Origin: Lachancea thermotolerans CBS 6340 | Taxonomy: Eukaryota; Ascomycota; Saccharomycetes; Saccharomycetales; Saccharomycetaceae | NCBI RefSeq assembly: GCF_000142805.1 | Contig: NC_013084.1 | Span: 558,001 to 622,000 of the forward strand | DNA: 64,000 bases | Direction of reading: 5' to 3' | Shown: in pieces, positions 28,283-37,629 of the stretch | How the letters are laid out: each line of letters opens with the position of its first letter | Position numbering within the stretch: the first letter of the stretch is position 1 | Notes under the pieces: generated by a model | Told to the model about the DNA's origin: nothing | Seen by the model: only the letters and a program-made list of their open reading frames with translations | Database searches by the model: none | Made by a program: the position numbers and the translations under genes

Positions 28283-30313
28283 ATGGAAGAAACGCCTTTG
28301 TTTCAGGAGAAACTAGAGCAAGCCTTTGAAGACTGTAAGGATGACAGTATATCGCTGGCTACCATCATGGACCTGTACGCAATGCAGGTCAGTAAAGAAG
28401 GCGCATATGAGGAGCAAGCGAAGTTCTTAGAGGCAGTCTTGACAAACATACAAAAGGACAAACACCTTATAGATCAAATAGGGTGGGACTTGCCCAAAAT
28501 TTTGATGCGATTTATAACAATTCAAAACATTGACTTACGAGTACCACTACTACAAAATCGCATCATTGCCACTACCTTAAAATGCTTCAACGAGATCGCT
28601 CTTTTCGGCAACAGCAAGGAATGCTTTCTGACCGGATGCGAGCTTCTTGGAAGCCTCAAAATGAATCCAGATGAGCAAACCGAAGAAGAGGAGGTTGGAG
28701 AAAAAAGCGACGTCGAAAAGACTGGAGATGAAGCAAGCGCGCCCGAAATTTCATTGAAAAAACAAGAAGCTCAAATTGCGCCCGAGGTGCTGGCGGAAAA
28801 TATTCATAATCACAACAGAAGTCCGGAAGAAGTGTCTTTGGAAGTCAAGTTTCATGCCCTGCTGGAACTGGTTGGGACTACTTTGAGAAGGATAGATACC
28901 TGCTACCCTTCTAAATTTTTGGCAATGGCTGTGAGTGCTATATTCAATTTTGTGAGGCTGAATGCCTCTTTCGTTGATGACTGTGTGTTTGTTTTACGCC
29001 GAATTTATGCATTTGCCCGAAACTATATGCCACCACAACCAAGCTCTGAGGCCCTCAAAGGGATGTCAACTGAAGAGCTAGTGAAAAATTTAGATGACGA
29101 AAATGCATTGCAGCGCAAGCTCCTAAGGTGCCTATTAACTTTCTCTTTGGGACAAATGACTCGACTCAAAATAATGAGCTCAGCTATCGAGTACTTTCTC
29201 AAGCTGAAGGGTGACTTTTCGAACAATTTGGACTATGAACAGCGTATTTTTATGAAAAACGTTATCAGTCGTTTCTATCAACTTGCTCTATCATTTGATA
29301 TTGACCTAAAGGAGAGTTTTCTAGATTTATGCGTTAAAGAGTCGAAAGCTATTTACAAGTCGCTGCCATCAGACTCTGAAATAGTTAACGAAGCTGCAAG
29401 AAATGGTATCACTCAGCTTGTCTATCGCTTAGCTTACTCTTATGAGCTTCAAAAAAAGATCAATGAAAAAAACCTGTCACTCGATCCTAGTGGGATTCTT
29501 GTGCTAGCAAGTTACCATTATCAAGAGACGGGAAAAGTCCTTTGTCCTGAGTTGAAAATTGATGGTGCTATTTACATGTTTCTAAGATTCATTACTCCAG
29601 AAATGTGCGGTTTATCCCCGAAAAGCTTGTACATCGCCGACTGCTGCAACTTCTGGCTTTGGTCCGCAGTCACTAATTCTTCATGCAAAGAGAGTAGAAT
29701 GACACTGCAAAAGATGCCTTCCTATTTGAATATGACCTTTCTTCAAATCTTACTTCTTAGGTCATTTCGTGAACCACAAGAGCAATTGAGAATGGTCTCC
29801 TTCACTCTGCTGACTAGGCTTTTGTGTTTGATGCCGGAAAATACATCTTTTGAATTTGCAAAGGACACTTTATTGAGCTGTCCATTCAATGACTTGAAAT
29901 GTTGCATTTTGGGAATTTTAAAAGATTTAATGTTAAACAACAGCTCTGGAGACGATATTACTGCAAAATTGTCGAAATTAAAAGTCTCAAATGCGCCAGA
30001 AGATAAAAGCGTGCCACCACTACCCGCCAGATCTTTTGTTCAAATTAACGATGACAGGATGGCGACGATTCACAGCCTAGCAATGATGAGTTTCGAGGAC
30101 TCTAAGGAAACTACAGACAAAAGTTGTCTTAGGTTGCTACTCACCTACTTGAATTTCTTTACTGGTCTAAGGTTCAAATGGGATAGGTATCTACTTAAAG
30201 ACTTTAGCAAGCAGGTTTCCGAGTTTTTGGGTTCCGTGAAACTGGAGGACCAGCCAGAATATGGGTTCATCGAGATTGCAAACCAAAATTTGGCATCTTT
30301 CCTGTCACAATGA
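28283..30313 (+). CDS. YBP1: Ybp1/Ybp2 family protein (Yap1-binding / kinetochore-associated)
   Basis: The 676-residue protein is close in length to S. cerevisiae Ybp1 (674) and Ybp2 (641). The N-terminus PLFQEKLEQAFEDCKDDSIS and NIQKDKHLIDQIGWDLPKIL is the conserved family opening. An acidic insert (EQTEEEEVGEKSD) follows near residue 135. The rest is predicted mainly helical, consistent with the family's repeat-like fold. Ybp1 helps the peroxiredoxin-like Gpx3 oxidise transcription factor Yap1; Ybp2 associates with kinetochores. The gene occupies the slot of both YBR216C and YGL060W, so it represents the unduplicated ancestor; which role it keeps cannot be told from sequence. Confidence 0.9.
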   Translation: MEETPLFQEKLEQAFEDCKDDSISLATIMDLYAMQVSKEGAYEEQAKFLEAVLTNIQKDKHLIDQIGWDLPKILMRFITIQNIDLRVPLLQNRIIATTLKCFNEIALFGNSKECFLTGCELLGSLKMNPDEQTEEEEVGEKSDVEKTGDEASAPEISLKKQEAQIAPEVLAENIHNHNRSPEEVSLEVKFHALLELVGTTLRRIDTCYPSKFLAMAVSAIFNFVRLNASFVDDCVFVLRRIYAFARNYMPPQPSSEALKGMSTEELVKNLDDENALQRKLLRCLLTFSLGQMTRLKIMSSAIEYFLKLKGDFSNNLDYEQRIFMKNVISRFYQLALSFDIDLKESFLDLCVKESKAIYKSLPSDSEIVNEAARNGITQLVYRLAYSYELQKKINEKNLSLDPSGILVLASYHYQETGKVLCPELKIDGAIYMFLRFITPEMCGLSPKSLYIADCCNFWLWSAVTNSSCKESRMTLQKMPSYLNMTFLQILLLRSFREPQEQLRMVSFTLLTRLLCLMPENTSFEFAKDTLLSCPFNDLKCCILGILKDLMLNNSSGDDITAKLSKLKVSNAPEDKSVPPLPARSFVQINDDRMATIHSLAMMSFEDSKETTDKSCLRLLLTYLNFFTGLRFKWDRYLLKDFSKQVSEFLGSVKLEDQPEYGFIEIANQNLASFLSQ

Positions 30314-30349
30314 TCGTGCACTGAAAGCCATTAAATAGATGAAATATTG

Positions 30350-32224
30350 TTACTTAGAATACTTAATTCCTCCCCGTTTCATAGTTCCGTTAACTCGTTC
30401 AAAACTTGCATATTGACCCTTTTCGATCAAAGGCCCGAAATAAACAAAGAACCCGTCTTTTGTGGCCACGCGTTGCTCTTCCCAAAGAAGCTCTGAGTCG
30501 TCAATGAAAGGATCCTCAATATCGTATTTCCCTATCAGGCTCCTGCCTTTCATAGGATGAGATTTTTTCTTAGGTGAAGCCACAGAGGCGGCAGAGGGGG
30601 GCGCTTTGTCATCCAAGTCCATTTCGTCGTCATCGTCTTCTTCAACGCCATCATCATCTTCAACTTCGATTGCGTCCTCGTCTTCTTCTTCGCCGCCCTG
30701 GAGTTCCGAAGCAAGATTTCGTTTAGCTTTGCTCGACTGGCCAAATTCGTCATGCACTAATTTACAGAAGTTGAAAACAACTTGTCCATTTTCATCCATG
30801 TAACTGTTTGACTCTACAGAGTAAAGAGGCACATCTATCAAAATGACAGGCTCCTCTTGGTTGTCTGGATTTTTTCCCTTATCAAGCGGATCAAGTACAG
30901 ATGGAGATTTCAGGGGAGGCGGAGGCAGTAAAACCTTAGGGGTGTTTTGTGAGGCTTTTGCATCATTCGATTTTTTCTGCGGTTGGGGCGTTGGATCTTT
31001 TTTCTTTGTTGCAGTCGAACTTCTTTTGGATGGCTTTGCTTCCTTCTTAGTCTCATCTTTGGCATTAGACTTGCTGTCTTTCGATTTGGTGTCCTTTGGC
31101 GGACCTTTTGCATCCACCTCTTTTTTAACTTCGCTAACCTTCGGCTCCTTCTTTGGTTCATTTGATTTTAGAGCCTTCTTTGGCCCGGCTGATTTCACAT
31201 CTTTCTTTGACTCGTTTGGTTTTGTTTCTTTCTTTGGCTCTAGAGGTTTCTCTTCTTTTTGTGTACTGCCAGCTTTTGCAGTGTTCTCTTGCTCTGGCGA
31301 CTTATTGTCTTTGCTTGCTTCGGGTGTCGTATTCAGCTTCTGCATATCTTCAATGATAATATTGTTAGGCTTTGCTTCTTTTTCGTTCGCCTTAGTCTTG
31401 GACTCTTTAGCTTTATTTGATCTTCTGGCTGGAGCAGCTTTTTGCAGTTTAGCATCAGAAGACGGTGTGTTCTTCTTATTGTCGGCGTCCGTCTTCGCCT
31501 TTTTCGTAGATTCCGTGTTTCTCTTAGATGCAGGCTTTTTAGTTGTGCTTTTTGAGTTGGCCACTGGGAGGGAAGTGGTTTTCACAGCCACTGGCGCGGG
31601 CTTTGGCGGCGTCGAAGGGCCAAGGGTGCTTTGGCTTCTATTCAACGACGAATTTGAAAGCTTAAGTAGTCCGGTGACAGGTGAGCTCGTTCTGGCGAAA
31701 AGGAAGCCTGGCGTATCGGGTTCTGTTGTCGTATTCGTCGCAACCTTTTGTGTCGGTAGAATGATTTTTGGAGCAGTTATTCTTTCTTGTTCGATTGAGT
31801 TGTCTGAGGATAGCAGAGAGGATACCCTAACGCGTGCACTATTCAAGAGTGCCGCCTGGCAAGTCTCAGGGTCCGATTTTACTATAGCAGAGTCACCGGA
31901 AAGAAGTGACAGCAATGGAATAGACGAACCTCCATGCGGGGAAGGAGAATGGTTCCTTACAGAAGTTCTATTCTTAGCTAGCTCCATCGCGATGTTGGGC
32001 ACGCGGCGTTCCTCCGTCTTAAGAGCCTTCTTTGGTTTTGAGCTGTCATTTCCGTCAGATTCGTTTGCTTCTCTCTTTCTCGTATTCTCTTCTTCTGCAG
32101 CTAGAGGTGATAGGTCTTTCGATGCAATTTCCTCTTTATCAGGGACCGCTGATGGTTATGAAGTTAGTATGAAGTCTTGTGTTTCAAGTCTCCACGTTGC
32201 TCAGCACATACTACCCTCATTCAT
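30350..32224 (-). CDS. HPC2: HIR complex subunit Hpc2, spliced: exon 1 32212-32224, exon 2 30350-32148
   Basis: Hpc2 belongs to the HIR histone H3-H4 chaperone complex that represses histone genes. The large exon has no in-frame ATG near its 5' end. An intron solves this: GTATGT at 32211-32206, branch TACTAAC at 32169-32163 and CAG at 32151-32149 define a 63-base intron. Exon 1 is ATG AAT GAG GGT A, giving MNEGT-VPDKEE across the junction and a 603-residue protein (S. cerevisiae 625, also spliced near its start). The middle is Lys/Ser/Pro-rich repeat-like sequence. The conserved Hpc2 domain is C-terminal: VVFNFCKLVHDEFG, an acidic run, then KYDIEDPFIDDSELLWEEQ and FFVYFGPLIEKG. It is divergent from PKP2 (121 bp). 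Confidence 0.92.
32149..32211 (-). other. Spliceosomal intron of HPC2
   Basis: 63 bases with consensus yeast signals on the minus strand: 5' GTATGT (32211-32206), branch TACTAAC (32169-32163) and 3' CAG (32151-32149), the first AG after the branch. Removing it joins a 13-base exon to the main frame in the right phase and supplies the only ATG. Confidence 0.9.
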
Positions 32225-32345
32225 TTGGACTCTCTTTTTTAAAGCTCCTTCGCTTGGAAACTGGAGCTATGTCATTGATATTCAGTTTTTAATTTGATGC
32301 GAACTTTATTCTGTACAACAATTGAGACTTGCCCCGGAAATTAAA

Positions 32346-33830
32346 ATGTATAAGGTAAAGTCTAAATCGACTTCTGGACTGAAGGTTAAGCTGGCACATC
32401 GCTGGAAGTCGCAGTCACAGACACAATCGAGTCACATATCACAGATTCCAGAGTTTAGCAAGTACTCACCGACCAAGTCTATCAGCGAACTGGCACCTTA
32501 CGTTTCTCCAACATTGTGCGCCTACCCTCTGCGGTCTAAATATGTGAATCAGCAGCACTACTACCAAAATCAAAACATCTTGGAAAAGCACTACTTGACC
32601 AAAAAACCGCATCCCGTTTCGTTAATGCAACTTGCTCAATATTTTGATGACTCCACAGCCCTTACCAAACAGAAAATCGTGAACAGCGGCAATTTTGTGA
32701 AGCAAGAACTGGTAACGCGGATAGCACACAAAATTCACATGCTGCAAATGCTGCCTTTCGACGTGGTGAACAACTTCCATTTCTGTCAAGTCTACGAGTC
32801 ATACTATAACATTTTCGAGAGGTTCAGACGGTATCCAGCTATCAAAACCATTGAGGACAATGAAAAGTTTGCAGAGTTCTTGCACACAATTCTTTCGGAC
32901 TTTAACTCACTGAACTTGCCACACCTTATAATGGGGGCCCTCGAGTGCAGGATACTTGACTTGTACCCTCCGGAGAAGATGGACGAAGTTATTTCAAGTT
33001 TACTCCGTGCTCGTATATCAAGAAGGCTAATTGTGGAGGAGCACTTGAGCATAACTTCGAATTACCACAGCGGCAAGAAGGAGAACACATTAGTGCTGGG
33101 TGATATTTTTCAAGAGTGCAGTGCTAAAGAATTTCTTCTGGGAGCCAAAAGCATGTGTGAACGCTTCATTCAAGATATGTACTTCAAAGGAATCAAGCTC
33201 CCTGCGTTCAATATTGATGGTAATACAGAGCTGAAGTTTCTATTTTTACCACTTCATCTAAAATATTTGTTGGGTGAAGTGCTAAGGAATAGCTACGAGG
33301 CAACAATGCTAGAATATATTCGCCTTGGCCTCCAAGAGCCCGAGCCGATAACTGTTACCATTGTTTCCAATGAAAGTTCCTTCATATTTCGTATCTCGGA
33401 CCGTGCGGGCGGGATCCCCCACGACGAGAAGACGATATGGTCATTTGGCAAGTCCAAGGAATTAGCGCGCCAGTCTCTGAGCAACTTTCACAAACTGCCT
33501 GGATTGCAGACTATTTCGCTTTATGATAGCGTAAATGGAAAAGGACTAACACGCTCAGTTGATCATCCATACAAGTATACCTCCTTAGAGCCCATTAATG
33601 CTTCTAATTTACCGAGTGGTCTTCACAAATTTGAGAAGCCCTTGTTGGGTCTTTTAGAAAGGTCATCACGGTACAAACTTGGCATTGGCCTAGCCATGTG
33701 CAAAGTTTACGCAGAATACTGGAATGGCACTTTGACGGTTCATTCGATTCCAGGCTACGGCACAGACACTATCCTGAAGTTGGGTAACCTCATGTATCAC
33801 ACAGGCAAATTGCAGCTCGACAAAGTTTAG
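32346..33830 (+). CDS. PKP2: Mitochondrial pyruvate dehydrogenase kinase Pkp2
   Basis: Pkp2 phosphorylates the E1 alpha subunit of pyruvate dehydrogenase in the mitochondrial matrix. From the ATG at 32346 the protein has 494 residues (S. cerevisiae 491). The first 35 residues are basic and hydroxylated (MYKVKSKSTSGLKVKLAHRW), a likely targeting sequence. An alpha-helical BCDK-type domain follows, and then a GHKL ATPase domain with N-box LGEVLRNSYEATM, G1-box ISDRAGGIPHDE and G2-box YKLGIGLAMCKVYAEYWNG. An upstream TTG adds eight codons but is not needed. Order with YBP2, RAD6 and GEP7 matches YGL060W to YGL057C. Confidence 0.94.
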   Translation: MYKVKSKSTSGLKVKLAHRWKSQSQTQSSHISQIPEFSKYSPTKSISELAPYVSPTLCAYPLRSKYVNQQHYYQNQNILEKHYLTKKPHPVSLMQLAQYFDDSTALTKQKIVNSGNFVKQELVTRIAHKIHMLQMLPFDVVNNFHFCQVYESYYNIFERFRRYPAIKTIEDNEKFAEFLHTILSDFNSLNLPHLIMGALECRILDLYPPEKMDEVISSLLRARISRRLIVEEHLSITSNYHSGKKENTLVLGDIFQECSAKEFLLGAKSMCERFIQDMYFKGIKLPAFNIDGNTELKFLFLPLHLKYLLGEVLRNSYEATMLEYIRLGLQEPEPITVTIVSNESSFIFRISDRAGGIPHDEKTIWSFGKSKELARQSLSNFHKLPGLQTISLYDSVNGKGLTRSVDHPYKYTSLEPINASNLPSGLHKFEKPLLGLLERSSRYKLGIGLAMCKVYAEYWNGTLTVHSIPGYGTDTILKLGNLMYHTGKLQLDKV

Positions 33831-34073
33831 GTTTTGAACAGACTTCCAGTTATTTAACGAAATCTGTTTGGGAGGGAAGATCGCAAAGGTGCATCTCCTC
33901 TTATCACCGACCTTCCTAGGTTTGGCTGTCCGCAGCCTGGTAATGATCTCACAGTCACTATCGACGTCTAATTTAAGTTTTGGCTATTGTAGTATCGAAT
34001 TGTGTTCATAGATCTCGCCACTAACGCGGACAGGTAGAGACACTATCCACAGGAGAGGCCGCTTCAGCACAAC

Positions 34074-34641
34074 ATGTCTACGCCTGCTAGAAGAAGACTT
34101 ATGAGAGATTTTAAGGTATGCTATGGATTTGTAAATTGAAACTTTAAAATATTAAAAATGGTTCAACATACTCACCATGTTTGAACAGCGCATGAAGGAG
34201 GACGCTCCACCTGGCGTGTCAGCTTCTCCGCTACCAGACAATGTCATGGTGTGGAATGCAATGATTATTGGGCCCGCAGAAACTCCCTACGAAGATGGAA
34301 CCTTTCGCTTACTGTTAGAGTTTGATGAAGAATACCCTAATAAGCCTCCACACGTAAAGTTTCTAAGCGAAATGTTTCACCCAAATGTTTACGCGAACGG
34401 AGAGATTTGTTTGGATATTTTACAGAACAGGTGGACCCCGACGTATGATGTCGCGTCAATCCTCACATCAATCCAAAGTTTGTTCAATGACCCCAACCCT
34501 GCATCCCCAGCGAATGTGGAGGCTGCAACACTTTTCAAGGATCACAAGTCACAGTACATCAAGAGAGTGAAAGAGACAGTTGAGAAATCCTGGGAAGACG
34601 ACTTGGAGGACATGGACGACGAGGATGAGGATGATGAATGA
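34074..34641 (+). CDS. RAD6: Ubiquitin-conjugating enzyme Rad6, spliced: exon 1 34074-34115, exon 2 34189-34641
   Basis: Rad6 is the E2 for histone H2B (with Bre1), PCNA (with Rad18) and N-end-rule substrates (with Ubr1). Exon 1 encodes [14 protein letters not shown]; a 73-base intron follows, and exon 2 resumes [18 protein letters not shown]. The spliced 164-residue protein is almost identical to S. cerevisiae Rad6 through the UBC fold, with the catalytic Cys in [13 protein letters not shown] (C88), and ends in the acidic tail [15 protein letters not shown]. Reading exon 2 alone from an ATG inside the intron (34177) would lose the conserved N-terminal helix that contacts Rad18 and Ubr1, so the spliced model is strongly preferred. 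S. cerevisiae RAD6 has no intron. Confidence 0.95.
34116..34188 (+). other. Spliceosomal intron of RAD6
   Basis: 73 bases between codons 14 and 15 (phase 0). The 5' site is GTATGC, slightly off the GTATGT consensus. The branch is TACTCAC (34169-34175), a variant of TACTAAC with the branch A kept, and the 3' site is CAG at 34186-34188. The two off-consensus signals suggest less than maximal splicing efficiency. Confidence 0.9.
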
Positions 34642-34756
34642 GCGTTTTGATGTACGGCGCGGTGCATTTGTACATACGTGTAATTTCTTCTGCATATCTT
34701 TTTCATATTGTTAAACATTTAGTACTACTTACAGCGGCTGGAAGAAGGGTGGTGTA

Positions 34757-35665
34757 CTAGCTTTTCCAAAATTGGTACCAGCTTTTTGGGGTCTTCGATA
34801 TCGGAGCCGTGTCCTGTTGTGCCGCCTGTGGCTCTGATGTCTCTTGCTCAGTAAACTCAGAGACTTTCACAGTGGCCTCGCTATCCCGCCGCTGTTTGTA
34901 GTCTCTAACGCTTGCGATCATGACAATAAGAATTCCTAACCAAGCTATTATCCGAGTGCCTGGGTCGAGACCCTTCTTCATACGCTCGAAATTGGCCTTT
35001 CTGGAAGGAATGCAAGTCCAAGTATTGGTTGTAGCATCTTTTGGGAGCTTTCTAACTGTTTGGCCCGGGAGCAGACGCCTGGAAGTCTTACTCCATATAA
35101 AGTCTTCCGGCTTCGAGCCCAAAAAAGTTATACCCTCTCTGGGACCATAAGACCCAAATGAAATGTAGAATTGCAGCTGTTTTGATACAAGCGGAACGTC
35201 TCTCCAGTTCATGGAAGGGGTCCCCAAACTTTGGAAAACCTCTATTAGTTCTCGCTCCTGCGTCGTCAAGTTGTGGAAAGCTTGATTGATATTCCGAGGA
35301 GGTATCCGAAGGTCGCCAACAGAGTTTCCAGTCTCTGTAGTGCTGGGGATTCTGCGCGCCCCAAACTTATGAAGGAGCAGTTCCCTGAGCTCGCCATTCT
35401 CTAGCCTTTGCATGGCATCCTCCCTTTGTTTCACCGCCTCAAGCTCATCGTCTTCTTGCGTAAAGCCAGACGGCTGAAACGTTGAGAATATGTCCTTCAA
35501 TGATGTGACGATGAGTTGGGAGGGCGCAACCGCCTCGGCCTCTCCACGTCTCTTAGCTTGACGCTGAAGCAGCGATCTTGGAGGAGATCTGCTTTGCGAA
35601 GCGCAGCGCATAAACTGATGCCTTCGCGATAATAGATGGTGTTTTCTAAGATACTGGGAAAGCAT
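34757..35665 (-). CDS. GEP7: Mitochondrial protein Gep7
   Basis: A 302-residue protein placed as GEP7 (YGL057C, 287 residues), named from a genetic interaction with prohibitins. The N-terminus (MLSQYLRKHHLLSRRHQFMR) is Arg/His-rich and amphipathic, a plausible presequence. A single hydrophobic segment IIAWLGILIVMIASV lies near residues 240-255, consistent with an inner-membrane anchor. The middle contains TTQERELIEVFQSLGTPSMN and FYISFGSYGPREG, characteristic of this yeast family. Biochemical role is unknown. Neighbours RAD6 and SDS23 match the chromosome VII order. Confidence 0.85.
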   Translation of the reverse strand: MLSQYLRKHHLLSRRHQFMRCASQSRSPPRSLLQRQAKRRGEAEAVAPSQLIVTSLKDIFSTFQPSGFTQEDDELEAVKQREDAMQRLENGELRELLLHKFGARRIPSTTETGNSVGDLRIPPRNINQAFHNLTTQERELIEVFQSLGTPSMNWRDVPLVSKQLQFYISFGSYGPREGITFLGSKPEDFIWSKTSRRLLPGQTVRKLPKDATTNTWTCIPSRKANFERMKKGLDPGTRIIAWLGILIVMIASVRDYKQRRDSEATVKVSEFTEQETSEPQAAQQDTAPISKTPKSWYQFWKS

Positions 35666-36213
35666 GGCGAATGCGCGACGAAGGCAAGGCGTACAGGCTG
35701 TGGGGCCTTAGCTCATCTTATTGCCAGTTCAATGGCTTTCGCCAATTCAATTATTATATTTAAATACGTCAACAGTGATCAATTACAAGTTTAGGCGTAA
35801 GCGGTCGGAAGGTATCAGCCCTGCGTGGAATTTTGAGATCTTGAACATTTGATTTTTTGGCTTGAAAGGCTCCAAGTTTTCTTCAATATCTTTCTAACCA
35901 TTTTGGTAACGTAACTGAGGCTTCCCGGCAGCTGAAGCCCTTGCTTCATACAATGAAGGCACTGGGTAGCCAAGCTATGACAGGCTTGATGAATTCGTGC
36001 ACGCGATCCATGCGCTGTTCATAGACTGTTTCTAAATTGATGGCGGGATCGAAGTGTCAGTATTTGCTGGGAAAAATGTCTAAAACTCGAAAATTGAACA
36101 TAAAGGGTATTGTTTATGTAAGCGCACAGGATCTGAAAATAATCGGGTGTCGATAAAATGGTAAATACGGCGATGATGCAGGGTCGATTGAAATGGCGAA
36201 CTGTTTTGAATTA
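35666..36213. other. Intergenic GEP7-SDS23/24
   Basis: These 548 bp hold the GEP7 promoter and the 3' flank of the SDS23/24 gene, both on the minus strand. The sequence is moderately A+T-rich with no convincing frame, RNA gene or repeat. Confidence 0.45.
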
Positions 36214-37629
36214 TTACACACCTACACTTCCTCTCTGTCTTCTGGCAGCTTGGGGATCTACTTGTGTGTGCTCAGTCTGCCTCCTGGCCAGCAGCCCTAA
36301 AATGTCGGTGAGGGAGACCACACCAATAAGCTTTCCAGTACGATATTCCTTTTCAAAAAGCGGCGTGCTTGTAGTAGGCGAAGACTCCTCCAAGCTCTTG
36401 ACGCTTATAGGAGAACCGGATCTACCGGAGTTTTCATGATCGCTGCTGCTGCTGGCCTGTGTACTGATTGGGATGGACTGTGGTGAGGGCGCCGCCAGGG
36501 AAGAAGAGGAAGCTGAGGAGCCAGAGTTTTCAGGCTGGACTATCCATAGTCTATGCGCCTTAGTTGCGACCAGCTTTGCTAGAGTCCTTGCTAGAGAACT
36601 GGATGGGTAAACGTGAAAAATAGGGAATGAGTCCTTGCCCATTTCCAGGCCACGGGAGTTTAGAATCACTGAAATGAAGTGGCGACAGGTGTTGTGTAGA
36701 AGGGGGTACTGGGATGTTCTGGTTACGTGCTTAACGTCCGTGACACTGATGTTGCCCAGAAGGTTCCCCTGGTGGTCAACAACGGCAATGGATGAAATCC
36801 GCTCAGTATGCATCTTGAAAAGGGCCATTATGAGCTGCTCCTCGCCTTGGATAGAGATCACGCGCGATTGTCTGCTGGTAGGAGCTGTGTGGGAGTTCAG
36901 AACCCCGATACCCAGCTCCTTCAAGCTGGAGTTGAGCAGCGGCTGCAGGTTGCTGAACTGGCGGGCGTTGTCCCACAGATACTTAGTCAGGCGTCTCTGG
37001 GAAAGAACACCTCTGATTTGAGTCGAGGCAGGGTCGGTGATAGCAACGCGATGTACCCCAGATCCCAGTAAGCTCATGGCAGTGGTGAGGTTGTCGACCT
37101 CGCGCAGCTTGTGGAATTGGTTTTTCGGCGTCAGCTTCACGATCTTCCCCACAGGCACAGGCTTGCCCATTTGGCAGTCGCGTGCAACCTGGGGGTCGTT
37201 TACCTGAATCTTGTTGAGCACCAGAAGCAGGTAGGAGTTCAAGTCATTGTAGTCAAATGTGAAGCAGTTCATGTCGCCCGGGAACTGCTCGACCGGCACG
37301 GATGTGAGGTTGTGGCGCACCAAGGTGTTGAAGGCCTCTTCCACAGAAATCGCCGCGTCGACGAAGATCAGCTTGTTTTGCTCGATAAGCTGCGAGAGCG
37401 GGATGTGCTGCCATTTCTGCGTGTGCACCTTGGTGAGACAGGAGGTGGTCGCGCTCATCTGTGAGTCAAGGGACGCGCTGCTGCCAGTGCGCGACAGGGA
37501 AATAGCCTCGAGTTCGACGTTTGAGGGAGGCTGCTGAGGGATGGCCGGAGGCGTGGAGAGCATCTCCACGATGGAGGCGTGTCTGGAGTTGTTGCTGTTG
37601 CTCGGGGGCTGGGATGAAATGTCCTTCAT
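36214..37629 (-). CDS. SDS23: CBS-domain protein Sds23/Sds24
   Basis: Sds23-type proteins contain two pairs of CBS domains and inhibit PP2A-type phosphatases in fission yeast; in budding yeast they influence cell separation. The 471-residue protein has a Ser/Pro-rich N-terminus and then CBS-like units: HIPLSQLIEQNKLIFVDAAI, SLLGSGVHRVAITDPAS followed by GVLSQRRLTKYL, RISSIAVVDHQGNLLGNISV followed by TDVKHVT, and a last unit split by a Ser-rich insert (SGSSASSSSLAAPSPQSIPI) and ending LIGVVSLTDILGLLARRQ. S. cerevisiae has the pair SDS23 (YGL056C) and SDS24 (YBR214W). Only one gene is here, at the shared position. Confidence 0.92.
   Translation of the reverse strand: MKDISSQPPSNSNNSRHASIVEMLSTPPAIPQQPPSNVELEAISLSRTGSSASLDSQMSATTSCLTKVHTQKWQHIPLSQLIEQNKLIFVDAAISVEEAFNTLVRHNLTSVPVEQFPGDMNCFTFDYNDLNSYLLLVLNKIQVNDPQVARDCQMGKPVPVGKIVKLTPKNQFHKLREVDNLTTAMSLLGSGVHRVAITDPASTQIRGVLSQRRLTKYLWDNARQFSNLQPLLNSSLKELGIGVLNSHTAPTSRQSRVISIQGEEQLIMALFKMHTERISSIAVVDHQGNLLGNISVTDVKHVTRTSQYPLLHNTCRHFISVILNSRGLEMGKDSFPIFHVYPSSSLARTLAKLVATKAHRLWIVQPENSGSSASSSSLAAPSPQSIPISTQASSSSDHENSGRSGSPISVKSLEESSPTTSTPLFEKEYRTGKLIGVVSLTDILGLLARRQTEHTQVDPQAARRQRGSVGV

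Noticed and set aside
30843-32297. 484-codon plus-strand frame opposite HPC2
   Set aside because: It reads Phe/Ser/Leu-rich because it mirrors the Lys/Glu-rich HPC2 repeats, and it runs across the HPC2 intron and start. No family resemblance.
32322-32345. TTG-initiated N-terminal extension of PKP2
   Set aside because: The ATG at 32346 gives a protein of the expected length; the extra eight codons add nothing recognisable.
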